A stretch of 64,000 nt of DNA, taken from positions 27,446,717 to 27,510,716 of the forward strand of contig CM077828.1 of NCBI GenBank assembly GCA_039720395.1, given 5' to 3'. The DNA is from Liquidambar formosana (lineage: Eukaryota > Streptophyta > Magnoliopsida > Saxifragales > Altingiaceae). The notes under the pieces were generated by a model that saw nothing but the letters and a program-made list of their open reading frames with translations, did no database searches and was not told the DNA's origin. The position numbers and the translations under genes were made by a program. Position 1 is the stretch's first letter, and every line of letters starts with the position of its first letter. Shown piece by piece: positions 1-11,607 of this stretch.

Positions 1-939
1 GAAAAGTAGATTTAATGAAAATAAAATAAAAATACGAGGTACAAATTGGAGTCTAGATGCATATGGTATTGCTAATAATCAAGCGTATCCACACAAGAAA
101 TCTTCAAAAAATAACAAAATATATACAGCTTTATGGTTGTATGAAAAGAACAGGAGAACATAACATATAAGGCTTCTAGGGTTTTTTTTGTGAGAACAGT
201 TAAGAAAGAGGATGATGAAGAAAAGAGAGAAAAGTGAGAAATGGAGATGACAGAAGCAATCTCTAACCAGATGCCCTATCCTCTACAATGCTATTCAAGT
301 AAAGCAATAATATAATGAACACAGGACAAAAAGTCAAAGACGCAATTGCCCCTCCCTACAAAATCTCCACAGTAGAATTACCTTTCAAAGCTTTCGGATA
401 TGCCTTCAAACCAATATATGAAAAAATCCTTACTAATGCGAGTGTAATATTTACGTGTGAGACAACAAAAGACAGCATTCCTGTAGAAAAAAACCCACTC
501 TTATTAACTCCAATACAATATTTATCCAAAGAAAAGGAGGATAGTATCATAGCATTGGATAGAAACTGAACACAAACAATGTGGATAACAATTGAAAGCT
601 AAACTAATTACTCAAAAACTCTGCCAATGGTACAAACACCTCATCAAATATCATTAAATGAATGAATAATATAACAAAATTGAATAAAATTTTACTTAGT
701 TCAACCATAAAACCCAAGTTCTGCAGATAAAGATTAACACCACTAGCATTTAGAAAATGGTTATGAAGACATCCCCCTCAATTTAACAAAGCATGGCTTG
801 AAAATGGTTGTGGAGATCTAGGGAAGAACGAGAAAAATTCAATGAAAGAGTATTTGAAATGCAAGAAAAAAAGTAAAATAATAATAATAATAACAACAAA
901 ACACTAACAAAGGGGTAGGGTTCTTTTGGTTAGAAAAAA

Positions 940-1222
940 ATGCTAGGATCTTCAAAGAAAATTTTGAGGATGCTTTCAGTTTATAGAGATGGGGCTTTCC
1001 TTTATGGCCTCTTTTTGGGCTTCAACTTGCAAGGAGTTTTTGGCTATTCCAATGTTTGTAATTGTTTCAAATTGGAAGATTGTTTGTGGAGTGTAGTTCA
1101 TTCTTTGTTTTGTTTTGTTTTGTTTTCTTTGTTTTTATTTATCATTTTTGTAGGACTTCTCCACCTCCCTTGTAATCATTTTCCGTTCATCAATAATATT
1201 CTTTTGTTGCTGATCAAAAAAT
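940..1222 (+). mobile_element. possible L1-type LINE 3' end remnant
   Basis: An open frame reading ...GFNLQGVFGYSNVCNC... is followed by a TTTGT/TTTTG-rich stretch, then CATCAATAATATTC and TTTTGTTGCTGATCAAAAAA. This resembles the 3' terminus of plant L1 elements, which often end in a CATCAATA...GATCAAAAAA motif. No reverse transcriptase or RNase H motif is visible and no TSD was found. It could be chance AT-rich sequence. Confidence 0.3.
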
Positions 1223-1318
1223 GAAGAAAACCCAACTAATTAGTATGAAGAGTACTTTTAAAGATGATTTTGTAAAAATCTTGTGACCAAATTGGCAGGT
1301 TTGAAATCCTTGGGGATT

Positions 1319-1379
1319 TTTTTTTTTTTTTTTTTTTTTTTTGGGGGGGGGGTTAGGGGGGGGGGGGGGGGGGGGGGTT
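1319..1379. repeat. abutting poly-T and poly-G runs
   Basis: About 23 T are followed by about 10 G, TTA, about 23 G and TTT. Mixed long T and G homopolymers like this are rare in plant DNA and are a common place for base-calling or assembly error. Confidence 0.85.
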
Positions 1380-2439
1380 TCAGTAGCACAAACTCGCCAT
1401 ATCCTTATTGGTGTTTCTTTGAAGCTGCCTAGACATGGTTTTTTATTTCACCATTATAAATTTAAATTTTAAAATATAAAATTTATATATATATATGTAT
1501 ATATAAGTGGAATAGTGTTTTTTTTATCAACATAAGTGGAATAATGTTATGTTTAACATATATACACACATAACTAATTTAAAATCAACAAAACCTTAAT
1601 TTCAACTTCTTTCTTAATAGGGTGAGCACGCACGTGTCCCCTGTTTCTCAAAAATTTGCCATGTCATTGTGTTCATGTTGTGCCAAATCTATGTCCTGTG
1701 TTCACAGTCCATGCAACGCCAACACAATTACCTAACAAAAACCTCAGTTAGAACTTGCACAAGGATCTGAAGAATTTTGAGGCCTTGTCGCTAAAGTTTT
1801 TTCTTCTGCTTTTTCTATAAAGTTTTATATAAGCGATATTTTGGTCATTTTAGTATTGGGACACCATTGCAATTAGTATTTGCTGGCAAGGTTAGACAAC
1901 CGAAATCCATAATAGAAATATCAGGCACCAGAAATGTGTTTGTGTAAAACAGTTTTAAATAATAAACTGTTAATATCTTCAAATAGAGGATTGAAAAGCT
2001 TCAAAAAGGCACTCCACCTTATATCCCAACAATGGCTTTGATATTGTTGTTGGAATCTTCTTTAATTAATCAAAACAACAAAAAAGTTATTCTATTCCAA
2101 ATTTATATAATTATTTTCATGTTTTTGATACAATGTTCTAGACAATGTAGGCTTCGTAAAACAAGGAATGATTAAACATATAGAAAAATGTGAATTTTAT
2201 GCCCCACTCCCCAACCCTAAAAGAAAAAAAAAGATTTTGCAGCTCACTAAACCAGTAAACTGAATGCATATGTGCCAAATTGATATCAGTCCAATATACA
2301 TATTGATATATATACTCTATGGGTGTTTTTTCACTTTTAAAGCTATGGCCATCATCTAGCCATAATAATAGAGACCCACACCTGTCATACAATTCAAGGA
2401 CATCTGAATAAAAGAATAATTTTCAAAATTAAAACTTAC

Positions 2440-5400
2440 CATAACCATTTTCCTTTCATGAGCCCCTCTTTTAGATGGGCAGCAGCATGTTCCCTCCTAG
2501 CTCGTTTCTCAGATGATGATGCTTTAAACGAATTAAGACATGCCTGAGGAAGTCAAATCATACTAGTCAGTAACCATGGTCAGGAGCAGATCCAGGATAT
2601 TTTCTCGATGGTTGCACTTGCACTTGCACATAAGAACCTATTGACAAACTAAACTTTAACTTTATATAATCTACAAAAGCGGTTGCACATCCGCAAACAT
2701 GCACCACACTGCACTTTAGTAAATTTAACCAAAATTCACCAAAATTTAACCAATTCTCAATGGGGCTGGGGCACTTTAGTAAATTTAACCAAAATTACTT
2801 ATCCAAATTTTTTATTTTTTAAAAATACCAAAAATTTAGTGGTTGCACGTGCAATATAGTGCATCCGTCCCTGACCATGGTAGTTCTTTAACTAAAGGGG
2901 GAAAACATCTTAAGTATTCTAAACATTTCTGCTTCCTTAAGTCTTCATATGAGAACAACTTGGGGATAAATATAGAAAACTTTTATTTTGTTGATTTTTT
3001 TTAGGAAAAAAAATTATAAATTTAAAAATTAAAAACCCACAGGATCCTCAAAAATATTTCTAGAACCTTCATTTTAAAATTAAATCCTAAATAAATAACT
3101 AAATAAAGGTACAGCATCATCTGCAGGTAATGAATCTCTAGAATAACTACCCGATAAAAGACAAGAGCTGCAAGTTCCACCAAACCACATTGTGAGCTTG
3201 TCAAAGTTCTAAACTTATCATCCTTGGTTGTGTCACTCCTGAAGGTACACATGACCATCCATCAGGAACCAAACCAATAACTCCATAAAGTATGTCTTTG
3301 GAGGAAAAAGATTGATATTTGTCATTTTTTTGTTGGGTTGGGAGGGGGAACTCACCAGGGCGCACCAGTGCTAGAAGTACTGCTTTGATCTAGTTCCTTG
3401 CCAACTACATCCAGAACTTGTTCTACCTAAAGGACTCCCATCAGCAGCACCTCTAGTTAGATTTAGCTGTAACCTTGCATATAAAATAAGTGCATCCTGC
3501 AAACAAAATATATATAGATATGCAACATACAATTAGATCAAGTCATTCAGGGATTTTTTTTTTTTTTTTAAATACATTATGCATGGTTAAGAAACCTTCA
3601 GACACCGATCATGGGTTGTAAGCCAACAACGGAACACAAACTTCTGCACAGCATTATGGATTTCCAAGGACTGACAACCCTAAATTTGGACCATCCTTTA
3701 ACAAGTATGTATTAATGCATTCAATCAGCTTGCGTGAAATCTTCCCCTCATCTCTGAAAATGTTTCAATAAAAAAAAAAAATTTTAAAAAAAACAGCCAT
3801 ATCTTGTCAGGATCAAGAATTTAAAAAGAGAACATTTAACATGACTAGTCATATCTATGACAGAAAACCAGAAGCAAGAGAGGATTCATTTACGCTGTAC
3901 CTAACAAAAGAGAAAATACCAACAAAGCCCTTAACAATGTTTTCCCTAGAAGTATCTGGGAAATCTCCAGGAGGATTTTCAAGGAGTGAATGAAGTGTGA
4001 GGATGCAACGAAAGACCTCCTCTTTGGGATTATATTGCCCACTATTCTTATCACTCAAGCTTGCTTCCACCTTTTCCATGTATAGAAGCACAAGACCTTG
4101 CCAAAAGAAAATCACATAAAAACAGAAATGGAGAGATGAAAGTGTTATTTAACATTTGGAAAAATAAATGTCATCCAATCTAATCCTTTCCACACACACA
4201 GGCGCGCACACACACACGCACACAAATATGTCATCTAAACAAATATGTTATCTAAATTCAAAACTCACTGCAATAAACCTTCTTCCTCATGTGAAAACAA
4301 TAATCTCTTACTGTCAGCAGATGCCGGAGAATAATCCCGTACTCAGACTGAAAGCTTGGAACTTCTGTTGAGACTTCCCAGATGTGACTAAAAAGTAGTT
4401 TGACCACAGGTAAAAGGAGCAACATCTTGCCTGACACAGGAAGATGGATATGTAAACAAACTATGTCAAACAATGCCCATGAGATCATTTCCAATGGAAA
4501 GGAAAAATAATACCGATGCACATAATTAACTTCATGGAAAATAATGATGTCATCTAAAAAAATAAAAACATGAATTTTTTTTACCAAACCACCTTTTGGT
4601 AGCCAACTAAACCAATGACAAGAAAATAAAATATAATTTCAAGTATTATTCTTTATATTGTTGTAATCTTAAAAAATGAAGCTCACCTCTATAAAGCCAA
4701 ATAGTTGAATTATGCTCAGTTGAGAGGAATTACTTCCTTACTAGAGTCCCAGATAATATAAAACTAAACAACAACAACAAAAAAAATGAATTTCTTCTCT
4801 TTTCATGCGTTTTCTCCGCAACAAGAGCATAAAGTAAGCATTAGAACTTTCAGCCTTCATTTAGACTCCATTTGGTGTTTGGGAAAGCTAAACATGGAAA
4901 TCATATGAAAAACCACCAATTACAGTGGTTTTTCTAGCACACGGTAGAGTTACTTCATCAATAACAATTATATACTTCTTCAAAACGATGGTAAATTGCT
5001 ACCCTTTTTCTATTCTTAGGATGCCATTTTCCAGGAAATAGCTTGAGATACTAGCTTCATCCAACTGATATGTTTCCATAACCACCCGTGAAATTGTTTG
5101 AAACTATCCAACTAGATTAACCAAACTTGGGTTTACCCTCAGCCACAACTTAATACCTCATCCAGAAATCCAGAGTCCCCAGATGAGGAATATCCTTAGT
5201 GTCTAATTGAAGTCCTCTTCTTTGAGGCATTCAAAACTTATAAGAGAGAACATTCCCGAGGCTTCCTGCAGTTTCTTGAACCTTGTCCCTTAATTGATCG
5301 AGGAGGTTGGTGAAAGGACAAGTAAAAATCTACTACACACTCATACACACTTCTTGGGACACAAGCTTGGCCAAATGGGTGACAGTTCACCCAAGCTGCA

Positions 5401-7231
5401 CATTTTCAGCCCAACATCCTTTGGCTTTCTTTGGTGGAGGCTCTTCAGATTCACCAGGAACCTCTTCAGTTTGGTAAGCTTTTTCAAGTGGAAAAGCAAT
5501 TGTCAGTGCCTGCTCAAGCAGATCAGCACCTATTCCTTGGTCACTTCATAAGAAGGAACGTACAGAACAAAACAGCAGATCTCAACATGAAAAGGAAGGC
5601 ACAGTACTCCTGTTAAAAAAATTCCACCCCAGACTTCGTTTTTTGGCAATACATGTGCCATATGCCACCATGGCATTACTCTTATTAAGCATTTGAACTC
5701 AACATCAGTGGGGCATCAGACCATTCTCGGAAATGGCGAAATCCCTTCAGACAAAGCTGCCTTATACCCTCTGAGAAAAGATGAAAAGCTTCTCGTTCAT
5801 ACATAAGCATACCTTCTTCTTCATCTCCTGTGATCAACCAGCTGCACCGTCTCCCTCCACCATTATTTCTTCTCTCTCAGCAGTCATCTCGGAGTAGATG
5901 CTCTATCCATATAACCCTAATAGTGGATTGTAATTAGAGCCAATTTCTAAACCTAATTGCCTGGTGAAGAACTTCATAAACAGAGCTCACTCAACAACTG
6001 GTAGAACTAGAGAAACAGAAGCCAATCTTCAAGAAAAATTTGACCCTCTCAAAGATTTTCCTCTTCAGTTTGGATTTTATATTAAAACTCGCTTTCTGTA
6101 ATCAGTCATTTATCGATACACATTGTGTTTTCTCGCTGTATTGTGATGTCTTTGGCCAAATGTTCTGGATGTGTGCCATTTTTCTTTGTTGGTGGGGAAG
6201 AGTTAGGAGTAACCATGCCACAAGAAAGGGCGATGAAGGCATCTTATATAAATTCTTGAAAAATATAGCTTACTTTATTTTATTTTTTTTTATAATAAAT
6301 TCTTCAAAAATATAGCTTACTTTATCTATATATACTTTTCCACCAAATTGAATTACGTGATTAAGTCCAAGTATCCAGCCATTCTTTGCTTGATGTACAA
6401 CTTAGTACAATCACTACAAATTACTTAATGCATAAACATTACGCAAATATTATATAACTAACCTGAAATTTTAGAATCTTCTGCTCGTTGCACAACAATC
6501 CGTAGTGATTTTGCAAATATTAACTTGGGCGAACGCCGCTTGCTCATCGATATCTCCAAGGATACACATTTTGTGAGCAATGTAATAAGAAATGGCCATG
6601 TTTCCGCTGCATAAACAATTCAAATCTTTCAAATTCACTTCTCAACAAGTGTATATGTGCTGCCCATTGAAGTAGAAGCAATCTCGAATAGATATCAATC
6701 TTACAGTGAGGAATTTCATTGGGTTTAAGCATCGCAGTGTTCTGTGCGAGAAATTTACAGAACCCAATCGATCTTTCTCCTTCTAACCAGCTATTCACCA
6801 ACTTTATTCCTTCCTATAAATATATACGCACTACAATAAGAACAAAAATCAAAGAAATAAACATGACATGAAACTTCAGTTTGGTTACCTAGAAAATGAA
6901 GGCTATACAACTACTTGGTTTAGCTGAGAAAGCTGTTAAATTTTTCATTCTTATAAAAACCAATCCCCTCCTACATTTTCATGGTAACTGTTTAGGCTTA
7001 GTTGAGTCGAAATTCTTCCATTTTTTTTAATATTCATTTTGAAGAAACATAATCAACAAAGAACACAACATTCGAGACTCGATTTTATTTTCCTTTTCCT
7101 CCATTTTTTCTCGGCAACCAAACAAAAGGAAAGAAAATTTTTGAACGGAGAGCAGATGTTACTTCTCGTGATTTGGCTTTATCCGATGAGAGCTTCGAGA
7201 CGATCTCCTGAACGTCTCTCGAAGTGACCAT
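2440..7231 (-). CDS. ATM: ATM serine/threonine kinase, N-terminal exons 1-9 (partial, two +1 frameshifts)
   Basis: ATM is the PI3K-like kinase that signals DNA double-strand breaks in the nucleus; its kinase domain lies beyond this window. Nine coding exons splice in phase with GT-AG borders: 7163..7231, 6705..6813, 6463..6606, 4269..4430, 3901..4096, 3596..3753, 3356..3496, 3151..3238, 2440..2543. The start is the ATG at 7231 (MVTSRDVQEIVSKLSSDKAK), matching plant ATM. Other matching stretches are NSWLEGERSIGFCKFLAQNT, PSFQSEYGIILRHLL, LTLHSLLENPPGDFPD, VFRCWLTTHD and SEKRARREHAAAH. About 390 codons are present, roughly the first tenth of the protein; exon 10 is not visible before the left edge. 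Exon 6 (near 3676-3680) and exon 7 (near 3426) each carry one extra base that breaks the frame and is not compensated. The conserved reading continues in the shifted frame in both, so this is either an assembly error or recent inactivation. Identity is from recall of the family; very likely. Confidence 0.93.
2581..2873. mobile_element. hAT-type non-autonomous element (MITE) in ATM intron 8
   Basis: A 293-bp element has imperfect terminal inverted repeats: CAGGAGCAGATCC at the left and CAGGGACGGATGC (reverse complement of the right end). It is flanked by a perfect 8-bp duplication, ACCATGGT, at 2573..2580 and 2874..2881. Eight-base TSDs and CAGGG-type termini are hallmarks of hAT elements. Inside is a direct repeat, GCACTTTAGTAAATTTAACC, at about 2711 and 2771. 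It has no coding capacity and sits wholly between ATM exons 8 and 9. Confidence 0.88.
5000..5920 (-). pseudogene. unidentified coding-like remnant in ATM intron 3
   Basis: Read on the minus strand, several conceptual segments look protein-like but lie in different frames. In order they are FSEGIRQLCLKGFRHFREWS (about 5700-5780), PWWHMAHVLPKNEVWGG and then FLTGVLCLPFHVEICCFVLY (about 5540-5670), LLEQALTIAFPLEKAYQTEE followed by a PPPKKAK tail (about 5410-5530), LLDQLRDKVQETAGSLGNVL (about 5230-5300) and YQLDEASISSYFLENGILRI (about 5000-5075). Frames change and stops interrupt, as in a decayed processed pseudogene. I do not recognise the parent protein. It lies inside the roughly 2-kb third intron of ATM, on the same strand. 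Confidence 0.3.
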
Positions 7232-8403
7232 GGTCGTTTTTTCAGGGTTCGATTAATATCTAATGAATCTGAGGAGTCGGAGACAAGTTCTAGGGTTTTT
7301 TTCTGCTTGTACTGCGAGTGGTTGTGGATTGTGGAGGGAGGAATGGCGGGAAGTGACGGGAGGGTTTAGCGAGAGGAGTGTGACGATGAAAGGGGGTTTT
7401 TGGAGACAAAATGAGTCTTTTTTGGCCAAGCCGTGTTTTGTGCACATTAATTTGGTGAATTGGAAGGGCTGAGTAAAGAATGTGAAGGGAAATGGCAACT
7501 CACGGTTACCTCCCCTGTAGTTTCTGATAATTATCGAGCAAAGTTCTACCACTTTTTTTTTTTTTTTTTTATTTAATGGTAAACGAGTAATATGTTGCTC
7601 CGATTTAGACTGATTAAATTAACGAGCTCACAAATTATTTTAAACTTTACTCATTTACATTACAAGCGAGCCTCTTACTGAGTCGCTCACAAGTGGTGTG
7701 CTTTGGGGTGGGATTTATATCGGTTTTGAGTCTTTTGTACTTTAAAATTGTCAATATGCTGCTGTAAGCCTGTAATGGCTAGAACTATCTGATTTAATGC
7801 TACAAAAATGAATTAAGAATTTTTTTTATCTGTTTTTAACCTAAGATTTATTCAAGTGTAAGTCCCATGAATATTGGTGGTTGGGGTCGGGCAGGCCTAA
7901 ATTTTAATCTGAGTTTTGGAACGACTGAAGCCCAAACTCATACTCTTTGTATTGGCTTTTGGTTGTCACAAGAAGGCAATTCTTCACAAGCAATTCTGCA
8001 TAGCCGCAAGTCATCGATTAAAGATCAGCCCAAACACAACGGGGTGGTTGTGCACCTTGAGCTCCCTAATGGGTTTCTATATTTTGCTCAAGGGAAACTC
8101 AAACACACGTAAACTGGGCAGGGAAAATCGACGGATAAAATCCTAGGACCCAAGGGTATTTAAAAGCTAACCTACACTTTATTTCAAAAAAGGCCCTTTC
8201 CAATGGGCATATATCATTTTTTCCTGTTCAGATGTAGTAGAAGCAGTTGGACGTCCTATATCCATTCGCAGTTTGGGCTTGGGCCCCATTCGAAGAAGTG
8301 AAAATGAAGTAGGTGAGGCCTATTCCATCAAATGACAAGGAAAGAAAACAACAACTATCATAAACTAATTCCTTGCAGCTAATTTTGCCGATTACAGTAC
8401 CTT

Positions 8404-8802
8404 AGGGTGCGTTTGCTTCGGGGAAAGGGAATGTGATGCTAGGGAATGGGACATTACTTGGGAATGGGAATGTAATGAATATTACCTATCCCCATGTTTG
8501 ATTGGTTGGGAATAGGTAGTAGGAATCCTTTGTATATTACCTATCCCCACGTTTGGTTGGTTAGGAACATGATTCCCATTTTAGATGAAATTCATACATT
8601 ACCCTTGGCCAAATGAGTGTTCAAAAAAGTAAATATTGGATCTCTTTCACACAGAAGAACTTCTTCACGCCTGACCCTCAATCTTTTTCGCACCATAGCA
8701 TTGATCGCAAACGGCTGACCTTGGATTTCTTTTGCATCATAGCATCGATCGCAAATGGCTAACTTTGGATCTCTTTCACACCATACCATCGATCGCAAAT
8801 GG
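8404..8802. repeat. local tandem repeats, 57-bp pair and 43/44-bp triplet
   Basis: The motif TATTACCTATCCCCA...GTTTG.TTGGTT occurs twice, about 57 bases apart, near 8480 and 8537. Next to it are three degenerate copies of a 43-44-base unit, at about 8677, 8720 and 8764, each ending in a form of CATCGATCGCAAATGG. The stretch opens with AGGGTGCGTTTGCTTCGGGG, a start typical of some plant hAT MITEs, but no matching right end was found. Confidence 0.7.
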
Positions 8803-11330
8803 GGGTTTAAAAAGTAGATTTTGCACCTGTTGCCCAAAGAAGAATTTTTTCACGGTTGACCTTGGATCGTTCAACTTGCTTGAATATGGGGGATATTCAC
8901 CAATGTACTATGAGAAATCGACACAGTTCATCTTGGATCTACATCCACAGGCGTCGACACAGTTCATCGGTTTTGTTGTCGCATGTGCATCGTCAATAAC
9001 CATCGAGGGCAAATATTTCACCCATTTGAATGTATGATTGCAATTATGCCCATAGTTATATGTTTGATTTTAAACTTATTGCACCTCGAAAAAGAATTTA
9101 CTAGGCATAAATTAAAGTCCACTGAAATATAGGGATTGAAAATTGAGGCAAGGAGGAAGGGGATTTGGTGCAATTGGCTACTTTTATAGTAAACGTAGAA
9201 TCGATGACACGTGATAAGGAGGAGAAATGGAGGACTGTTAAGCGTTGGGCGTCAAATGTATCTCTCGAATTTTAACCCTCCAGTTATCCTCTTTGCCATA
9301 TATCATCGATATTACGTTTACTGCACTATACAATGACTGCACCAAATCCAAATCCCAAGGTAAGTCCCAAAAATTATTTCTATAAATCATCAACTCTTGT
9401 AAATTAGTGGTCTCTCTAATCTCATGAGGTGGATGTCTAAGGTTCAAATCTTTCGACCTTGAGACAGAGAGAGTTGAGGAAATATAGAAAACTACCCCCA
9501 CCATGTAAACCAATCCTCTATCCTCAAAGATCCCTCTCCCACAGCTCTCAACCCGTCGGGTGGCTAATAAATGCAATTAATGCCTTTCCCTTATCGTTTT
9601 GTATTCGATTAGGAATATTACATGCACCGGGTAAGCTGATGCCTCAGGTATTCCAATCATTTTGTAGTCATATCCAATTAACAACCTATAAATTTAAAAA
9701 TATTGTTTTACCCTTAAGTGCTTTCTACATGAAAAACGATTCTGTGTTATTTTTGCCCCATCGTGTAAACCCAACACCTCTCTCCTCGATCGCCCTGAAC
9801 CCCAACCATCCCCTGGGCGCCCAAAGATTACCACAACTTTGTTCACATACTACTATTTTATTACTCTCGTACGACTCCATATGAAAATCCGATGCTGATA
9901 CGCAGTCTAATCCAAAGCCTCAGTCAAGCCATAGCATCTCGAAATCCATTCACATGCAACTCAATTAATTAGTCTTAAACGTGATAGAATTTGCCTTTAG
10001 ATATACACATAATCACAGCTTAATATTCCTAATTGGTGGCTATACCAGACCTAGACGAGCCACGTCAAGGCAGTGCTACAAGCTTAATTAGGCACTAACC
10101 ACGTGCGTCACATTGTCTTGTTGTTCCTTTTTTCTTTTCTATATATATATATATATATATATAAATAATTGTCCCATCTTGTTCACCTCGTAGCTGGGTT
10201 CTGCCTTCCACAGCACGGCTAGTTAGATTCCCGGTATGATAATGACAATGTGAATGTAAAGAGAAAGTATCTAAATCCAGTCGTACGTGTGATACATTGT
10301 TTTTGTTTGAAGGATTGATTTTTTTTTTTTTTTCCCTCCTTTTTCCTATGAGCTGTAGGCAATCAAATCAATTATCAATGATTCAAATTCTCAACCTCAA
10401 AGATTAGAAATATCATCATGACAATAAGACCAAAATAAATCAAGCACATTTAAAAATAAATAAATAAATCTCCAATATAAGTATGTATAACTGAGACTAT
10501 ATCCTTGTCTTTACGATACAAATACATTCATCAGACACAATTACAAATTGGAGAGGACATGAACCAGAGTGTGATCAGGGTTCGTCCAACACCAATTTTC
10601 ACAGGAGCTTGCTTCCAAAACAGCAAATTGCCATGTGTGAGGGGTCAAGGGTAGAGGAAGAAAAGAAGAAAAAAAAAAAAAAGATGTATACGATAGGAAG
10701 GTGACGCCAAGTGACTAGGCAGGGGAGGCACGGTGGGGCAATTATGCATGTGGTGGGGGCCATGGTGACTGGAAATTCGTAACAAAAATATCACAGACGC
10801 AATCATACGATTCATACTGGTTGGAGCTAGAGACCAAAGGAAGAAAGAGTTAAAAAAAAATGCATTGCAGATAGATCCTGTCCACCGCCCATCCGGGATT
10901 CGTCCATTCGAGAATTTGACAAACAGGAAGATTGTTCCTTCTTCGCCGCAGTCACCGCTGGTATTGTCACGCATGCGCGAGGATTGTTGGTGTTGATATT
11001 CTAGTCCTCATTTCCTTTTCATATCATAAGTTTTCGACTTGGTTATGCATCCGATTAATCCATACAAAATCCAAAAAAATAATTTAAGAATTATATTAGG
11101 CTCTCGTAATTGGGCAATGATAGTTTTGCTAATGTTAATGGAAGTTATTGATAGCACGAAGGATGAGTCAAGTTAATTAGTATGTGAAATGACATGATGA
11201 AAAGTTTGTGAGTAAATTTCAAATTTCATTTTAATTTGAACTAACATATATAATCTATCGAAACAAACTCTAGTAGTATAATATTTGGTTCAACACAATT
11301 TGTTTATACTTATATTTTAAGGCAAATTGC

Positions 11331-11607
11331 AGATAATCCCTTATGTTTTAATTTTGTCAATGTGTCTCCCTTATGTTTAATTTTTGTAAATGTGTCCCAC
11401 CGTCACTCGCCGTTAAAAAAAATTAACAAAAATTAGTCACATGGCTACACACGTGATACCGTTAACAGACCCATGTTGTCCAAAATCGTCGGAACCCTCG
11501 CCGGCGTTATGACCAATTCGGTGATCATCGATAATTAGTTTTGTCTCCCAATTGAACTAGAGGGCACATTGACAAAATTAAAATATAAAAGAGGTTATCT
11601 ATTGATC
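11331..11607. mobile_element. inverted-repeat element (non-autonomous, family uncertain)
   Basis: The left end contains AGATAATCCCTTATGTTTTA running into ATTTTGTCAATGTG. The right end, reverse-complemented, contains AGATAACCTCTTTTATATTT running into TAATTTTGTCAATGTG. The arms are about 40 bp and roughly 80% alike. The flanks carry related TTATAYTT-type sequence, but no clean duplication can be defined. It is plausibly a Mutator-like MITE and does not code. Confidence 0.55.

Larger units (their letters stand above)
1..2439 (-). other. ATM intron 9 (continues off the left edge)
   Basis: No ATM exon was found between the exon 9 donor and the left edge, so this is read as intron. It contains an L1-like 3' tail (about 940-1222), a poly-T/poly-G run (1319-1379) and otherwise AT-rich sequence. 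The short open frames here do not resemble known proteins. Confidence 0.55.

Noticed and set aside
3356..3753. Explaining the ATM frame breaks as very short introns
   Set aside because: Any intron fixing the frame would be far below a workable plant intron length and would lack paired GT-AG signals.
9459..9884. A 141-codon plus-strand open frame
   Set aside because: No recognisable domain, no codon pattern and no splice context. A box-B-like GGTTCAAATC near 9,430 hints at a SINE, but no tail or TSD was found.
10645..10974. A 109-codon minus-strand open frame
   Set aside because: Composition is dominated by Phe/Leu runs from poly-A/T and there is no known motif.
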